A stretch of DNA of 64,000 bases, taken from Oscillospiraceae bacterium. Lineage in GTDB: Bacteria; Bacillota; Clostridia; Oscillospirales; Oscillospiraceae. Position numbers and translations under genes: made by a program. Shown here one piece after another: positions 11,601 to 19,340 of the stretch. Position 1 is the stretch's first letter. Each line of letters opens with the position of its first letter. The stretch covers positions 1 through 64,000 of the forward strand of contig JAFSUG010000012.1 of the NCBI GenBank assembly GCA_017445385.1. The letters run 5' to 3'. The notes under the pieces are model-generated. The model had not been told where the DNA came from. It did not search any database and saw only the letters and a list, made by a program, of their open reading frames with translations.

Positions 11601-12185
11601 ATGGATCTTCAGCAGCGCGTTTACAGCGTGCTGATCGTGTCCGCGTCGGCGCGTGTGCGCTCGGCGCTCAGCGAATTGCTCCCCGCCGAGCGATTTGAGC
11701 CCGTCCGTACGGAAAGTTCTGTCAGCGCTGCCAAGCGTGCCGTTGCGGAGCGGCAGTTCGACCTCGTGGTGATCAATTCTCCGCTGCCGGATGATACGGG
11801 CGTCCGCTTTGCAGTGGATCTGTGCGCCTCCGACAGCACGGCGGTGATGCTGCTGGTGCCGCGCGAGCTGCACGGCGAGATCCGCGATCGCGTCAGCGCG
11901 CACGGCGTGTTCACGCTGCCGAAGCCGACCTCCGCGGAGGTTGCCGAAACTGCCTTCGGGTGGATGGTCAGTATGCGTGAACGATTGCGGAAATTTGAAA
12001 AGAAGACGCTGAGCATCGAGGAGAAAATGCAGGAAATCCGCATGGTCAACCGCGCGAAATGGGTGCTGATCCGCGAATTGCAGATGGACGAGGGCGAAGC
12101 GCACCGCTATATTGAAAAACAGGCGATGGACCGCTGCATTTCCAAGCGCGAACTGGCACAGGAACTCATTCGATTGTATGAGTGA
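11601..12185 (+). CDS. ANTAR-domain antiterminator with degenerate receiver
   Basis: This 194-residue protein has an N-terminal receiver-like fold (about 1-125) and a C-terminal ANTAR RNA-binding three-helix bundle (about 135-192, EIRMVNRAKWVLIRELQMDEGEAHRYI). The phosphoacceptor aspartate is replaced by N59 in VVINSPLPDD, and the acidic pair after the first strand is missing (VLIVSASARV), while the LPKP lysine is kept. It is thus probably not controlled by ordinary phosphorylation. ANTAR proteins act by binding leader RNA to prevent terminator formation. The glnN leader with two terminators, 1.3 kb away, is the natural target by position. Confidence 0.88.
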   Translation: MDLQQRVYSVLIVSASARVRSALSELLPAERFEPVRTESSVSAAKRAVAERQFDLVVINSPLPDDTGVRFAVDLCASDSTAVMLLVPRELHGEIRDRVSAHGVFTLPKPTSAEVAETAFGWMVSMRERLRKFEKKTLSIEEKMQEIRMVNRAKWVLIRELQMDEGEAHRYIEKQAMDRCISKRELAQELIRLYE

Positions 12186-12287
12186 TGCCGCTGTAGTGTA
12201 TAAGCGGCAGCGCTGCGGCAATTCCCGCGCCCACCATCTTGATTTCCCAATTTTAACAAATTCTGATTCGTGGAAAGGAGATAATTG

Positions 12288-12815
12288 ATGCGTTTACGGC
12301 TTGATATGTGCGATGTTGATTTTCAACTGAAAATCAAAGACTGGCATGCTTATACTTCATCTTTTCTCGATGACGATCTTTGGACACATGATGAGTTTCT
12401 CCTTAAAGGAAAATATATCGACTACTCCTTTGACAGCGAGGTTCTTCTCAGCAGCGAAGTCGTCTATTTGCGGAATGCGTTAGATGCCCTGCTGCGCGGA
12501 ATAATTAAGGAAAAAACGGAAATCAGTTTTGCCGAGCCGGACTTCATTTTCAAGCTGTCCCCGGCACAACGACTCTTTGATGAGCCGGGCAAGGTCGTTT
12601 ACCGTGATGGCTATAAGGACGTTGATATCAACATGGAAATGATTGTGCAGTTCTGGTGCAGCGGCGGTCTGGGCGCAAATTATTTTTCCATGCTGTTTGA
12701 TAGAAATGATATCGAGGCGCTCTACCTCTACCTATGCGCGGAAACGGGCGAAATTGCAATAGATGATGTGCGAATCGTGAAGTTGCTTGACGCAGGTGTT
12801 CTTTTGCCCGAATAA
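12288..12815 (+). CDS. Uncharacterised 175-residue protein, possibly WapI-type immunity family
   Basis: The ATG at 12288 has AAGGAG 7 nt upstream; a TTG one codon earlier is less well placed. The protein is acidic, with no signal or membrane segment, and begins MRLRLDMCDVDFQLKIKDWH. The pattern of an N-terminal strand pair followed by DDDLWTHDEFL and SSEVVYLRNALDALL recalls small immunity-type proteins such as WapI immunity, but the match is by eye only. It is more AT-rich than the glutamine operon and marks the start of the accessory zone. It stands alone and ends in a strong terminator. Confidence 0.6.
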   Translation: MRLRLDMCDVDFQLKIKDWHAYTSSFLDDDLWTHDEFLLKGKYIDYSFDSEVLLSSEVVYLRNALDALLRGIIKEKTEISFAEPDFIFKLSPAQRLFDEPGKVVYRDGYKDVDINMEMIVQFWCSGGLGANYFSMLFDRNDIEALYLYLCAETGEIAIDDVRIVKLLDAGVLLPE

Positions 12816-12822
12816 TCTGCAT

Positions 12823-12850
12823 AAAAAAGAAGCCATCGGGCTTCTTTTTT
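12823..12850. terminator. Bidirectional terminator
   Basis: AAAAAAGAAGCC and GGCTTCTTTTTT form a stem with a 4-nt loop just after the 175-residue gene. The flanking A and T runs let it work in both directions. Confidence 0.85.
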
Positions 12851-13013
12851 AGTCTTGCTGCGTTGCTTTCAGCATTCCTTGGACTGCCTGCTTTTGTTCG
12901 ATCGTGTGATTTACCAACGCTCTTGATTTCCCGATAATTTGCGTGGAGTCCATCGCCGTTGTCCATCCGTTTTCGGCTTGAGATTGCATGCTCCCTACGG
13001 TATACAAAAAGTC
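12849..13013 (-). pseudogene. Remnant or very small ORF next to repeat copy B
   Basis: The minus strand is open from 13013 to a TAA at 12849. An internal ATG at 12989 would give 46 residues beginning MQSQAENGWTTAMDSTQ and ending GMLKATQQD. The composition looks like real helical coding sequence, but no ribosome site is placed correctly and the open frame starts mid-protein, a few bases from repeat copy B. I read it as the 3' tail of a gene whose front was removed at that repeat. It could instead be a small unannotated gene. Confidence 0.35.
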
Positions 13014-13025
13014 CTATCTCAGCAT

Positions 13026-13107
13026 ACCAAACTGAAAAACTTGATTTTCACTTGATTTTTTTCAAGTATTTCAAGTTGGTTTTTGCAAAGCGGTGACTTG
13101 GTTTTTC
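13026..13107. repeat. Dispersed ~80-bp repeat, copy B
   Basis: The copy reads ACTGAAAAACTTGATTTTC, then TTTTTTTCAAGTATTTCAAG-TTGGTTTTT, with a degenerate end (GTGACTTGGTTTTTCG in place of the paired GATGACTT). It lies between the 12.3-13.0 kb segment and the lipase cluster. Confidence 0.65.
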
Positions 13108-13176
13108 GTCTGTTCCCGCTTCGAGTATTCCCGTACAATCGCAAAATGTTCTTTAAGATCTTTTCCGCACACAGCA

Positions 13177-13215
13177 GAAAAAGAGCGCATCCGCTTTTGT
13201 CAAGCAGATGCGCTC
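13177..13215 (-). terminator. Terminator of the lipase cluster
   Basis: A 14-bp imperfect stem (GAGCGCATCTGCTT / AAGCGGATGCGCTC on the minus strand) is followed by five T's. It lies 146 nt beyond the last gene of the cluster; the stretch between shows no gene. Confidence 0.75.
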
Positions 13216-13360
13216 CCATTTATTGTTTTGTATTTGCTCTTACTCTGTTCCCTTCAGCGCGTCGGCGTTTCCGCATCCTGCTGGCACAAACGAAAAAAGC
13301 ACTCCGGTTCTGACACAACGGCGTCCCATGGGAGGCGGGCGGGTTTTTCGTCTGCATGTA

Positions 13361-13567
13361 TCAGTTGTCGCCGTCGTTTTTGTACAAATCAGACAAATTC
13401 TGCTCTTCACCGACGTGATCGGTATGTTCGTCGGTTTTTTTCTCCGCGATTTTCTTCTGCACGGCGTCGATCCCTTTGTTCGCCAATTTGTTGACTGCAA
13501 TTCTGAACAGGACGATCGCTGCGACAATCGCAGCGGAAATCAAAAAAATAGCCACACCGGTATCCAT
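13361..13567 (-). CDS. Small single-pass membrane protein, lipase cluster
   Basis: This 68-residue protein starts MDTGVAIFLISAAIVAAIVLF, one N-terminal membrane helix (about 4-24), followed by a charged, soluble tail rich in Asp, Glu and Lys. GAGGG lies 9 nt before the ATG. It is the last of four minus-strand genes with gaps of 23, 13 and 29 nt. No function can be named; co-transcription with a lipoprotein lipase suggests an envelope role. Confidence 0.65.
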   Translation of the reverse strand: MDTGVAIFLISAAIVAAIVLFRIAVNKLANKGIDAVQKKIAEKKTDEHTDHVGEEQNLSDLYKNDGDN

Positions 13568-13596
13568 AATGTTTTTCCCTCTTTCCCAATCGTTTT

Positions 13597-14076
13597 TTAT
13601 GACCCTTTTGCGAATTCCCGCGTAATCGTCGCTTCCGAATCCAGCGCAACGATTGCTTTTTCGATGGAAGTCAACACGATGTTGCCGCTCAATTCGTCAT
13701 TTGCAGATGGAAAACAGTACTCGGCTTTCCATTCATTGAACAGGAACGAATAGAGATACAACCCGTCCTCTTGTCCTCGCAGCTTCAACGTGGCAATAAA
13801 CGAACCGCCCACCGCCAGATTTTGGAAAATCACTTTCCCGGCAAGCGTATCGATCTTGGAGCTGATCCGTCTTTCTTCCAACGCAGACCGATCCATGTTT
13901 TGATAGATTTCATCCAAACTGGCCGTTTTCGTTTTGAAACTGTGGATTTGCCGGAAAAAGTCATGGCCTCTCTTCGTGGCGGTTCCGTTTTCCACGGCGG
14001 CGTTTTCTTTCTTTTTGTAATAAACGGCAACGCCGATGAGCGCTCCGAGGCCGATCAGAATGACCACCCAAATCAT
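13597..14076 (-). CDS. Membrane-anchored protein of unknown function, lipase cluster
   Basis: This is a 159-residue protein starting MIWVVILIGLGALIGVAVYY, a membrane anchor, then a soluble domain. AAGGAG 10 nt upstream sets the start; the longer in-frame reading from 14250 overlaps the gene before it. The soluble part (IFQNLAVGGSFIATLKLRGQEDGLYLYSFLF) is predicted mixed alpha/beta. The protein shares no motif I recognise. It sits between the 168-residue protein and the 68-residue membrane protein in the same operon. Confidence 0.65.
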   Translation of the reverse strand: MIWVVILIGLGALIGVAVYYKKKENAAVENGTATKRGHDFFRQIHSFKTKTASLDEIYQNMDRSALEERRISSKIDTLAGKVIFQNLAVGGSFIATLKLRGQEDGLYLYSFLFNEWKAEYCFPSANDELSGNIVLTSIEKAIVALDSEATITREFAKGS

Positions 14077-14089
14077 AAGACTTCTCTCC

Positions 14090-14596
14090 TTACTGTCGTT
14101 TTGATTTCGCCAGGTTGATGGTATTCGCAAGGGCATCCAGGACGGGTTTTTCTGCTTCAATGAAAAAGTACAACCCAGCTCCGTCGCATCTTCGGTAGTA
14201 AATCGAAAGCAGAAACGGCTCTTTTGTCGAGTCCACTGTAACTCGGTCAACGTCTTTTATCTTCACCTGACCTGCGGATACTTTCCCACTCTTTTGGACG
14301 GGCTTCCCGCCGAACACAGAGGGGACGTAGCGGGTCAGAAATGTAATTCTTTTGTCTGTGACCGTAACGGTCCAGGAATCATTTGCCGGCATTGGTTCCA
14401 TTCCGAAGTCGCAAATCCATTGCCCCAAGGATTTCCCTGCGGATTGCCCCATGATTTTTACGTTCTTCACAGAAAACTGTTCCATCGGGGTTTCGTCTTG
14501 GGGGAAAAGGAACGTGCCTTGTTCGGAAATAGGCGGGACGCCGGCGTCGCCCCCAAAACCAACGGTTTTCACTTGAATGTTTGTATAAACTCCCAT
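14090..14596 (-). CDS. Uncharacterised 168-residue soluble protein, lipase cluster
   Basis: The protein has no signal peptide and no membrane helix. It begins MGVYTNIQVKTVGFGGDAG. It contains a beta-rich middle (SWTVTVTDKRITFLTRYVP, VKIKDVDRVTVDS) resembling short PH-like or GRAM-like barrels, then a C-terminal helix typical of such folds (KPVLDALANTINLAKSK). That fold idea is an inference from strand-strand-helix order only. It starts 23 nt after the lipase stop and ends 13 nt before the membrane-anchored protein. Confidence 0.6.
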   Translation of the reverse strand: MGVYTNIQVKTVGFGGDAGVPPISEQGTFLFPQDETPMEQFSVKNVKIMGQSAGKSLGQWICDFGMEPMPANDSWTVTVTDKRITFLTRYVPSVFGGKPVQKSGKVSAGQVKIKDVDRVTVDSTKEPFLLSIYYRRCDGAGLYFFIEAEKPVLDALANTINLAKSKRQ

Positions 14597-14619
14597 CGTT
14601 TTCGCCTGCCTTCCTTGAT

Positions 14620-15996
14620 TTAACCGGAAACTCTTTGCAAAACGGTTTTTTGATCGGATCCGTCATGCACAATTTCAATATGATTGATGTCGAGAACTGT
14701 CACAGTAAAATACTGGATGTCCTGCCACAAGACGTTTTTGCAGGCCAGACGCCACTTCCCGTCCTCCTGATAAAACTGATACGTGTCAAAGGGGCTGTAA
14801 AAATTACAATTGGTTCCGTCGAACGCAACGGTCGCCCCGGGCTGAGCTTGCCCGAAGCCGTAAGAGCCGACGCTTTCCCAAAAGCCCTGGATCGTGAAAT
14901 CATCCGGCGGCGCGCTTGCCGTCGTTTCGGCGGGCGCCGATCCGGCGTCCTCGGATTGCACAGCTTCTTCGGTTTTCCGGCAGGCCAATTGGATAATCGC
15001 TTCCGGATTGCCGAAATCTCTTTCCTCGGCTTCGGCGTACAGCGCGTTCAAATAGTTTTGCATTTGATGATTTTTGGAGGGCATGAACTCATTCTCGTTT
15101 TCTTCCTCATGCAGCAATTCGTTTTGGTATATCTCGGTATGACCGAACTTGTAATAATAAGAACTGGCTTCGTTTGATCTGTAAAATGATATTCCGTTTT
15201 CGGCAAAGGAATCGTAGTAATTAAAAATATTGTGAATATTTTCATAGCCGTCTTCGATATTTTTCTCAAACAGCAATACCTTGATCGCGCCGAATGTATA
15301 GCAGTAAACGTCCTCTTTTTTCAGGGACGCACCCCATTTTGTCACACCGTTTTCAATATCCTTGTTGAGCATTGCCGCAAAGACGCCGGCGGTGGCTCCT
15401 CCCAGACTGTGCCCGCTGATCAGATATTTCACACAACCCTCCGTGTCTATGTTTTTCGTCTTGATATACTGCTCAATGGCGGGAGGAATATCGTCATAAA
15501 AGTCATATACGTTGTGATGTATCAAATTTCCGTAAAAATCTACCGGCTCACCTTTGAAAAAATCACCGATATTTTCAGCGAACGTTTTGGTGCCCCGCAA
15601 CGTTATTACGAGAATCGTTGCGTCATTTATCTGTTTATGTCCAATCACAAAGGCTCCGCCGCCGAATGTTCCGCTGTCAAACAGGTGTTGTTCAAAATCC
15701 TGTATTCCATAACTGTCATAAGCGTTCTGTAACGGTTGTTCCGGTTTCCCTCCTGCCGGCGGATCCCATTCGGCTTTATCACATAAATCCGCGCAAACAA
15801 GCGCCAAATCATTATCGTATTCAAGCGACGTCTTTTCAAATAATGTGCTGTCGAATTGCGGCGAATCCTCTGAAACCGAAGCGACGGTCAAAACGGGTTC
15901 ACTTGAATTCGTCTCATCGTTTGACGCCCTTTCGTCACAAGCGCAAAGCAACATCGCCAGCATCATCACGAAAAAAACGGTCAAGAACTTTTTCAT
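14620..15996 (-). CDS. Class 3 lipase-like lipoprotein
   Basis: This 458-residue protein has a lipoprotein signal (MKKFLTVFFVMMLAMLLCAC) with the lipid-attachment cysteine in the LLCAC box, so it should sit on the outer face of the membrane. Residues about 60-330 form an alpha/beta hydrolase of the fungal-lipase-like class 3 kind. The nucleophile is S197 in SGHSLGGATAG, and an oxyanion-side ITLRGT motif precedes it. After a Ser/Ala/Pro linker near 355-370, a small beta domain (370-458) follows. The substrate is unknown; lipid or another ester is likely. AAGGAG precedes the ATG. Confidence 0.82.
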   Translation of the reverse strand: MKKFLTVFFVMMLAMLLCACDERASNDETNSSEPVLTVASVSEDSPQFDSTLFEKTSLEYDNDLALVCADLCDKAEWDPPAGGKPEQPLQNAYDSYGIQDFEQHLFDSGTFGGGAFVIGHKQINDATILVITLRGTKTFAENIGDFFKGEPVDFYGNLIHHNVYDFYDDIPPAIEQYIKTKNIDTEGCVKYLISGHSLGGATAGVFAAMLNKDIENGVTKWGASLKKEDVYCYTFGAIKVLLFEKNIEDGYENIHNIFNYYDSFAENGISFYRSNEASSYYYKFGHTEIYQNELLHEEENENEFMPSKNHQMQNYLNALYAEAEERDFGNPEAIIQLACRKTEEAVQSEDAGSAPAETTASAPPDDFTIQGFWESVGSYGFGQAQPGATVAFDGTNCNFYSPFDTYQFYQEDGKWRLACKNVLWQDIQYFTVTVLDINHIEIVHDGSDQKTVLQRVSG

Positions 15997-16143
15997 GGAA
16001 TTCTACTCCTTATTTGCAACTTGTCTGGTAGTCATATGCTGAAACTGATATATTGCGATCCTTGCAAATCACCCCTCTTTCATAACGCAAGATACCTGCG
16101 CATTGTTTTCGAAGATCCGCCCCGTCGTTCCTTTCCCTGCATG

Positions 16144-16171
16144 AAAAAAGTGCGCAGCCGAAGCTACGCAC
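16144..16171 (-). terminator. Attenuator-like hairpin in the lipase leader
   Basis: On the minus strand GTGCG-TAGC-TTCG-GCTG-CGCAC, a UUCG-capped hairpin, is followed by six T's. It lies between the predicted promoter at 16308 and the lipase start at 15996, so it would stop transcription before the gene unless bypassed. Confidence 0.65.
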
Positions 16172-16197
16172 CGAAAAACGCATAACTCCCGCTTGCG

Positions 16198-16300
16198 CCA
16201 CACAAGTTTCACCAACCACAAGAGAAAGCGAAATAAGAGAATGCGTTTTTACAAAACGAAAAACACTTTCCCTGCAGTTGGTAATTATTTACTTGTGTGG
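16198..16300. repeat. Inverted repeat in the lipase leader
   Basis: CCACACAAG (16198-16206) and its exact complement CTTGTGTGG (16292-16300) enclose about 85 nt, with a second inner pair, CCAAC / GTTGG. It could form the base of a structured leader RNA or mark a lost element. Confidence 0.45.
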
Positions 16301-16307
16301 CAAAATC

Positions 16308-16337
16308 ATTCTACCATATAGCAGCCCCCAAAAGCAA
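16308..16337 (-). promoter_or_regulatory. Possible promoter of the lipase cluster
   Basis: On the minus strand TTGCTT (16332-16337), an 18-nt spacer and TAGAAT (16308-16313) point toward the lipase leader. The stretch 16338-16528 shows no convincing gene. Confidence 0.45.
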
Positions 16338-16528
16338 GATAACTGGTAAACAATCTCGCTTTTTGCTCCGCTTTGGTGGCACTTTTGCTTCTCTTGCCTC
16401 AGTTTTGGTCACTTATACTCCTCTCACACCCCCTCTTGATTTCCCGAAAACTCGCAGGTCGTCCCGCGCCGCTGTCCGGGAAGAGCGGTTTTGAGATTTT
16501 GCCCGCCCTACCTGCACCTTTCGGATCG

Positions 16529-16609
16529 CCCAACTTAAAAAACTTGATTTCCACTTGATTTTTTCAAGTTTTTCAAGTTGGTTTTCCGAGTTGATGACTT
16601 TTTGATGAC
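16529..16609. repeat. Dispersed ~80-bp repeat, copy C
   Basis: This is the best-preserved copy: CCCAACTTAAAAAACTTGAT, then TTTTTTCAAGTTTTTCAAG-TTGGTTTT, then GATGACTTTTTGATGACT. It sits just outside the truncated tRNA copy, in the same relation that copy E has to the intact tRNA. Confidence 0.75.
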
Positions 16610-16690
16610 TGAAACGGGATTTGCTGTTTTTATTTTATGCTAAAAAGTTAGAAAAAACACCGTGTTTTGTGGTAAAACACGGTGTTTTTA

Positions 16691-16735
16691 TGGTTGCGGG
16701 AGAGGGATTTGAACCCCCGACCTCCGGGTTATGAG
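16691..16735 (-). pseudogene. Truncated initiator tRNA (3' 45 nt), island attachment repeat
   Basis: These 45 nt are identical to the 3' part of the intact tRNA at 22223-22267, including the CCA end and the T arm. Identity stops inside the anticodon loop (TTATGAG then AGC instead of CCC). The identity continues outward through the terminator hairpin (16647-16690) with only one mismatch and one indel. This is the direct-repeat signature of tyrosine-recombinase insertion into a tRNA gene. Confidence 0.85.
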
Positions 16736-16749
16736 AGCATACACAGCGC

Positions 16750-16890
16750 TCTGTTTTCGTTTTGTGTCGTTTGGTATCGTTTAGTCTCGTTCAATTTCGT
16801 GCGAAGCGTCCTGAACGGCGTTCATTTGGTGCCGTTCGGTGTCGTTTTGCCTCGTTTGGTCTCGTTTAGTCTCGTGCTGTGTCGTGCGTG
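16750..16890. repeat. Array of degenerate ~10-bp direct repeats
   Basis: Units of the form TCGTTTGGTA, TCGTTTAGTC, TCGTTCAATT and TCGTTTGGTC recur with a period of about 10 in two blocks, 16755-16805 and 16840-16885. The period equals one DNA turn, so the CGTT cores lie on one face. The array abuts the truncated tRNA. It could be arm-type recombinase or accessory-protein sites, but it is not a CRISPR. Confidence 0.6.
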
Positions 16891-16991
16891 ATGACTTTTT
16901 GATGACTTAAAAATGTGCCCTATTCCTCGACGCATCGCGCTTTTTCAAGTTTTTCAAGTTGCGCTGCGGCTGGTGATGACTTTTTGATGAC
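16889..16991. repeat. Dispersed ~80-bp repeat, copy D (with doubled end)
   Basis: GATGACTTTTTGATGACTT occurs at 16889-16908 and again at 16973-16992, with CTTTTTCAAGTTTTTCAAG (16940-16958) between. It looks like one and a half copies of the repeat, at the inner left edge of the island. The 16992-17111 stretch is AT-rich and leads into the methyltransferase ribosome site. Confidence 0.65.
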
Positions 16992-17111
16992 TTTTTTCTG
17001 CAATGCAGCACAGAATTGATTGTAGCATTACCTCCTGTTGTGCCCAAAAGAAACCCTTGCAATTATTCGCAATTCGGTATATAATGTGTTTGACAATTGC
17101 GGAGGTGTATT

Positions 17112-19304
17112 ATGGGTTTAATAAGTGTTCGCGAAACTGCATCAAAGTGGGGTATTGCTCCGCGCAGAGTTCAGATTCTATGCAATGAAGGACGAATCGA
17201 CGGTGCGCAGCGTGTCGGAAACGCATGGGTGATTCCTGATAACGCTTCAAAGCCGGAAGATGCGCGCCGTAAAGAAGTTGAGAAGCGTGTCAGTGCACAG
17301 CCGGCTATCCGGATTGAACGCATCTGGTCAATGCCGAACAAAAACACGTTCGACGTCAAACCCATTCACGATCTAATCGTTGATGAAATGACAGAAGGAA
17401 CTTGGATCGATCCGTTTGCAAACCGAAACAAGTTAGCAGACATAACGAACGACCTTAACCCGGAATTCGATACGGATTATCACCTCGATGCGCTTGATTT
17501 TATGAAGCTCTTCGGTGACGCCTCCGTAGATGGCGTGTTGTATGATCCTCCGTACTCCCCTCGGCAAGTCAGTGAGTGTTATAACAATGTTGGATATAAC
17601 GTTACTTGGGATACTACGAAGGCATCGTTTTGGGGAAATCACAAGCGTGAAATATCCCGAATTGTAAAGGTTGGTGGAAAAGTAATCACGTTCGGATGGA
17701 ACAGCGGTGGCATAGGAAATAAGTATGGCTTTGAAATAACCCGCATTCTGATTGTTCCGCACGGCGGATGGCATAATGATACGATATGCACTGTTGAAAT
17801 CAAAACACATGAGAGCACATTGAATGGCTCAACGGATCAGCCACCAATGCAGCCTGCTGCAAAAACTGTTCCCGTAATTAAGTTCAAAACCGACGAAGAA
17901 CTGGTCGAGCATCTTAAGAAACTACCTACCGACTTTTGGGATTTCCGTGACGACGATACGCACGAATACACGCACGGGCTTCATTCGTACCCGGCAATGA
18001 TGGTCAGTCCGATCAGCCGCAATATTATTAAAATGGTGAAGCAATATCGTCCGGTTGAATCTTTGTTTGATCCTTTTGCCGGATCCGGTACGGTTTTGGT
18101 CGAGGGCATGCTGTCGGGCATTCCCTGCGTTTCCGGTAATGACATTAACCCGCTCGCTCTCTTTCTCACCAAAGTAAAAACGACTGTTCTTTCTCCGATG
18201 GAGCTACAAACAGAATACAGCCGTTTGAATGATCGAATTGATGCGCTTTATCAGCAGTACGACTACATTATCCAAGCAATCGATGATTACATGGTTCAGC
18301 GGCAAGGACTTGATCTTGCCGCAAAAGACGGATGGGGTAGTTCTGCGCCAACTTATATCAACAGTTTTTATGCTCTGAACTATGTGGCGCTTGATGTCCC
18401 CGATTTCAAGAATATCGGATACTGGTTCAGACCGCGCGTTATTGTAGAATTATCTCTTATCAAAAAAGCCATCCTCGAAACACCCAACAAAGACATCCGT
18501 GACTTCTTCTTTATTGCTATGAGCGAAATCATTCGGCTCGTTTCAAACAGAAGAAATGGCGAATTTAAAATGTTCCGGATGCCTCCGGAAAAGGTACGTG
18601 CTTTCGATCCTGATACACGAGGCGATTTTATCAAAACATTGCAGCGCAATATGCAAAAAATGAGTGACTTCGCAGAAGCGTGCAATGGGCTGCAAAGCAT
18701 GCCGGAGGTTTCAATTTATCGGGAGGATTCCTGCTCACTATCCTCTGTCCCAACAGACAAGTACGATTTGATCATCACATCGCCACCATACGGAGATAGT
18801 CGAACTACTGTCGCATACGGAGAATACAGCCGTCTGTCGCTGCAATGGATCAACCTCTATGATCTTTCCGAGAAGGATATTATGGGCGTTGATAAATCGC
18901 TGATGGGTGGACGGAAGTATCGGAACGGTTTTGAGCTGACGCTCAACAGCCCAACGCTAAAAAAGTCTCTCGAAATCATCAAAGACGCAGACATTGAACG
19001 CGCCGGTGATGTTTATAGCTTTTATGTGGATTTAGATCACTCAATAAAAGCAATCGCCGAGAAAACTCGTACCGGCGGCTATCAATTCTGGGTTGTCGGA
19101 AACCGAACAGTAAAAGGTGAAACGTTGCAAACCGACGTAATCATTACAGAATTGGCGCAGCAACATGGACTAATTCCGGTATACACCGTCGCGCGGAACA
19201 TATCAAACAAGGTGATGCCCGCGCAGAATTCTCCGACAAATGTGTCCGGAAAAACCAGCGCAACCATGACCATGGAGCACATTGTTATTCTTCGCAAAGA
19301 ATGA
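17112..19304 (+). CDS. Two-domain DNA methyltransferase with N-terminal HTH
   Basis: This 730-residue protein starts at ATG 17112, 6 nt after GGAGG. Residues 1-45 form an excisionase/MerR-like helix-turn-helix (SVRETASKWGIAPRRVQILCNEGRI). A first methyltransferase module has DPFANRN near 100 and the catalytic DPPY at 145-148. A second has the SAM-binding DPFAGSGTVLVEG from about 320 and catalytic SPPY at 557-560. DPPY is usual for N6-adenine enzymes and SPPY for N4-cytosine enzymes; the MvaI/BcnI neighbours use m4C. It presumably protects host DNA from the convergent endonuclease. The HTH may allow self-regulation. Confidence 0.9.
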   Translation: MGLISVRETASKWGIAPRRVQILCNEGRIDGAQRVGNAWVIPDNASKPEDARRKEVEKRVSAQPAIRIERIWSMPNKNTFDVKPIHDLIVDEMTEGTWIDPFANRNKLADITNDLNPEFDTDYHLDALDFMKLFGDASVDGVLYDPPYSPRQVSECYNNVGYNVTWDTTKASFWGNHKREISRIVKVGGKVITFGWNSGGIGNKYGFEITRILIVPHGGWHNDTICTVEIKTHESTLNGSTDQPPMQPAAKTVPVIKFKTDEELVEHLKKLPTDFWDFRDDDTHEYTHGLHSYPAMMVSPISRNIIKMVKQYRPVESLFDPFAGSGTVLVEGMLSGIPCVSGNDINPLALFLTKVKTTVLSPMELQTEYSRLNDRIDALYQQYDYIIQAIDDYMVQRQGLDLAAKDGWGSSAPTYINSFYALNYVALDVPDFKNIGYWFRPRVIVELSLIKKAILETPNKDIRDFFFIAMSEIIRLVSNRRNGEFKMFRMPPEKVRAFDPDTRGDFIKTLQRNMQKMSDFAEACNGLQSMPEVSIYREDSCSLSSVPTDKYDLIITSPPYGDSRTTVAYGEYSRLSLQWINLYDLSEKDIMGVDKSLMGGRKYRNGFELTLNSPTLKKSLEIIKDADIERAGDVYSFYVDLDHSIKAIAEKTRTGGYQFWVVGNRTVKGETLQTDVIITELAQQHGLIPVYTVARNISNKVMPAQNSPTNVSGKTSATMTMEHIVILRKE

Positions 19305-19309
19305 AAGAC

Positions 19310-19334
19310 GCCCCTGCGCTTAAAGCGCAGGGGC
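19310..19334. terminator. Hairpin between the convergent R-M genes
   Basis: GCCCCTGCGCTT and AAGCGCAGGGGC pair over 12 bp with almost no loop, 5 nt after the methyltransferase stop and 6 nt before the endonuclease stop. There is no T run, so termination strength is uncertain. Confidence 0.5.
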
Positions 19335-19340
19335 TATGTC

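Noticed and set aside
16691..16735. A second tRNA gene
   Set aside because: Only the 3' 45 nt are present; the D arm and 5' acceptor strand are missing, so no cloverleaf can form.
16750..16890. Possible CRISPR array because of regular repeats
   Set aside because: The units are only about 10 bp, degenerate and without spacers, and no cas gene is in the window.
16682..16891. Open frame of 69 residues over the tRNA fragment and 10-bp array
   Set aside because: It reads through the tRNA remnant and repeat array, has no ribosome site, and its product only mirrors the repeats.
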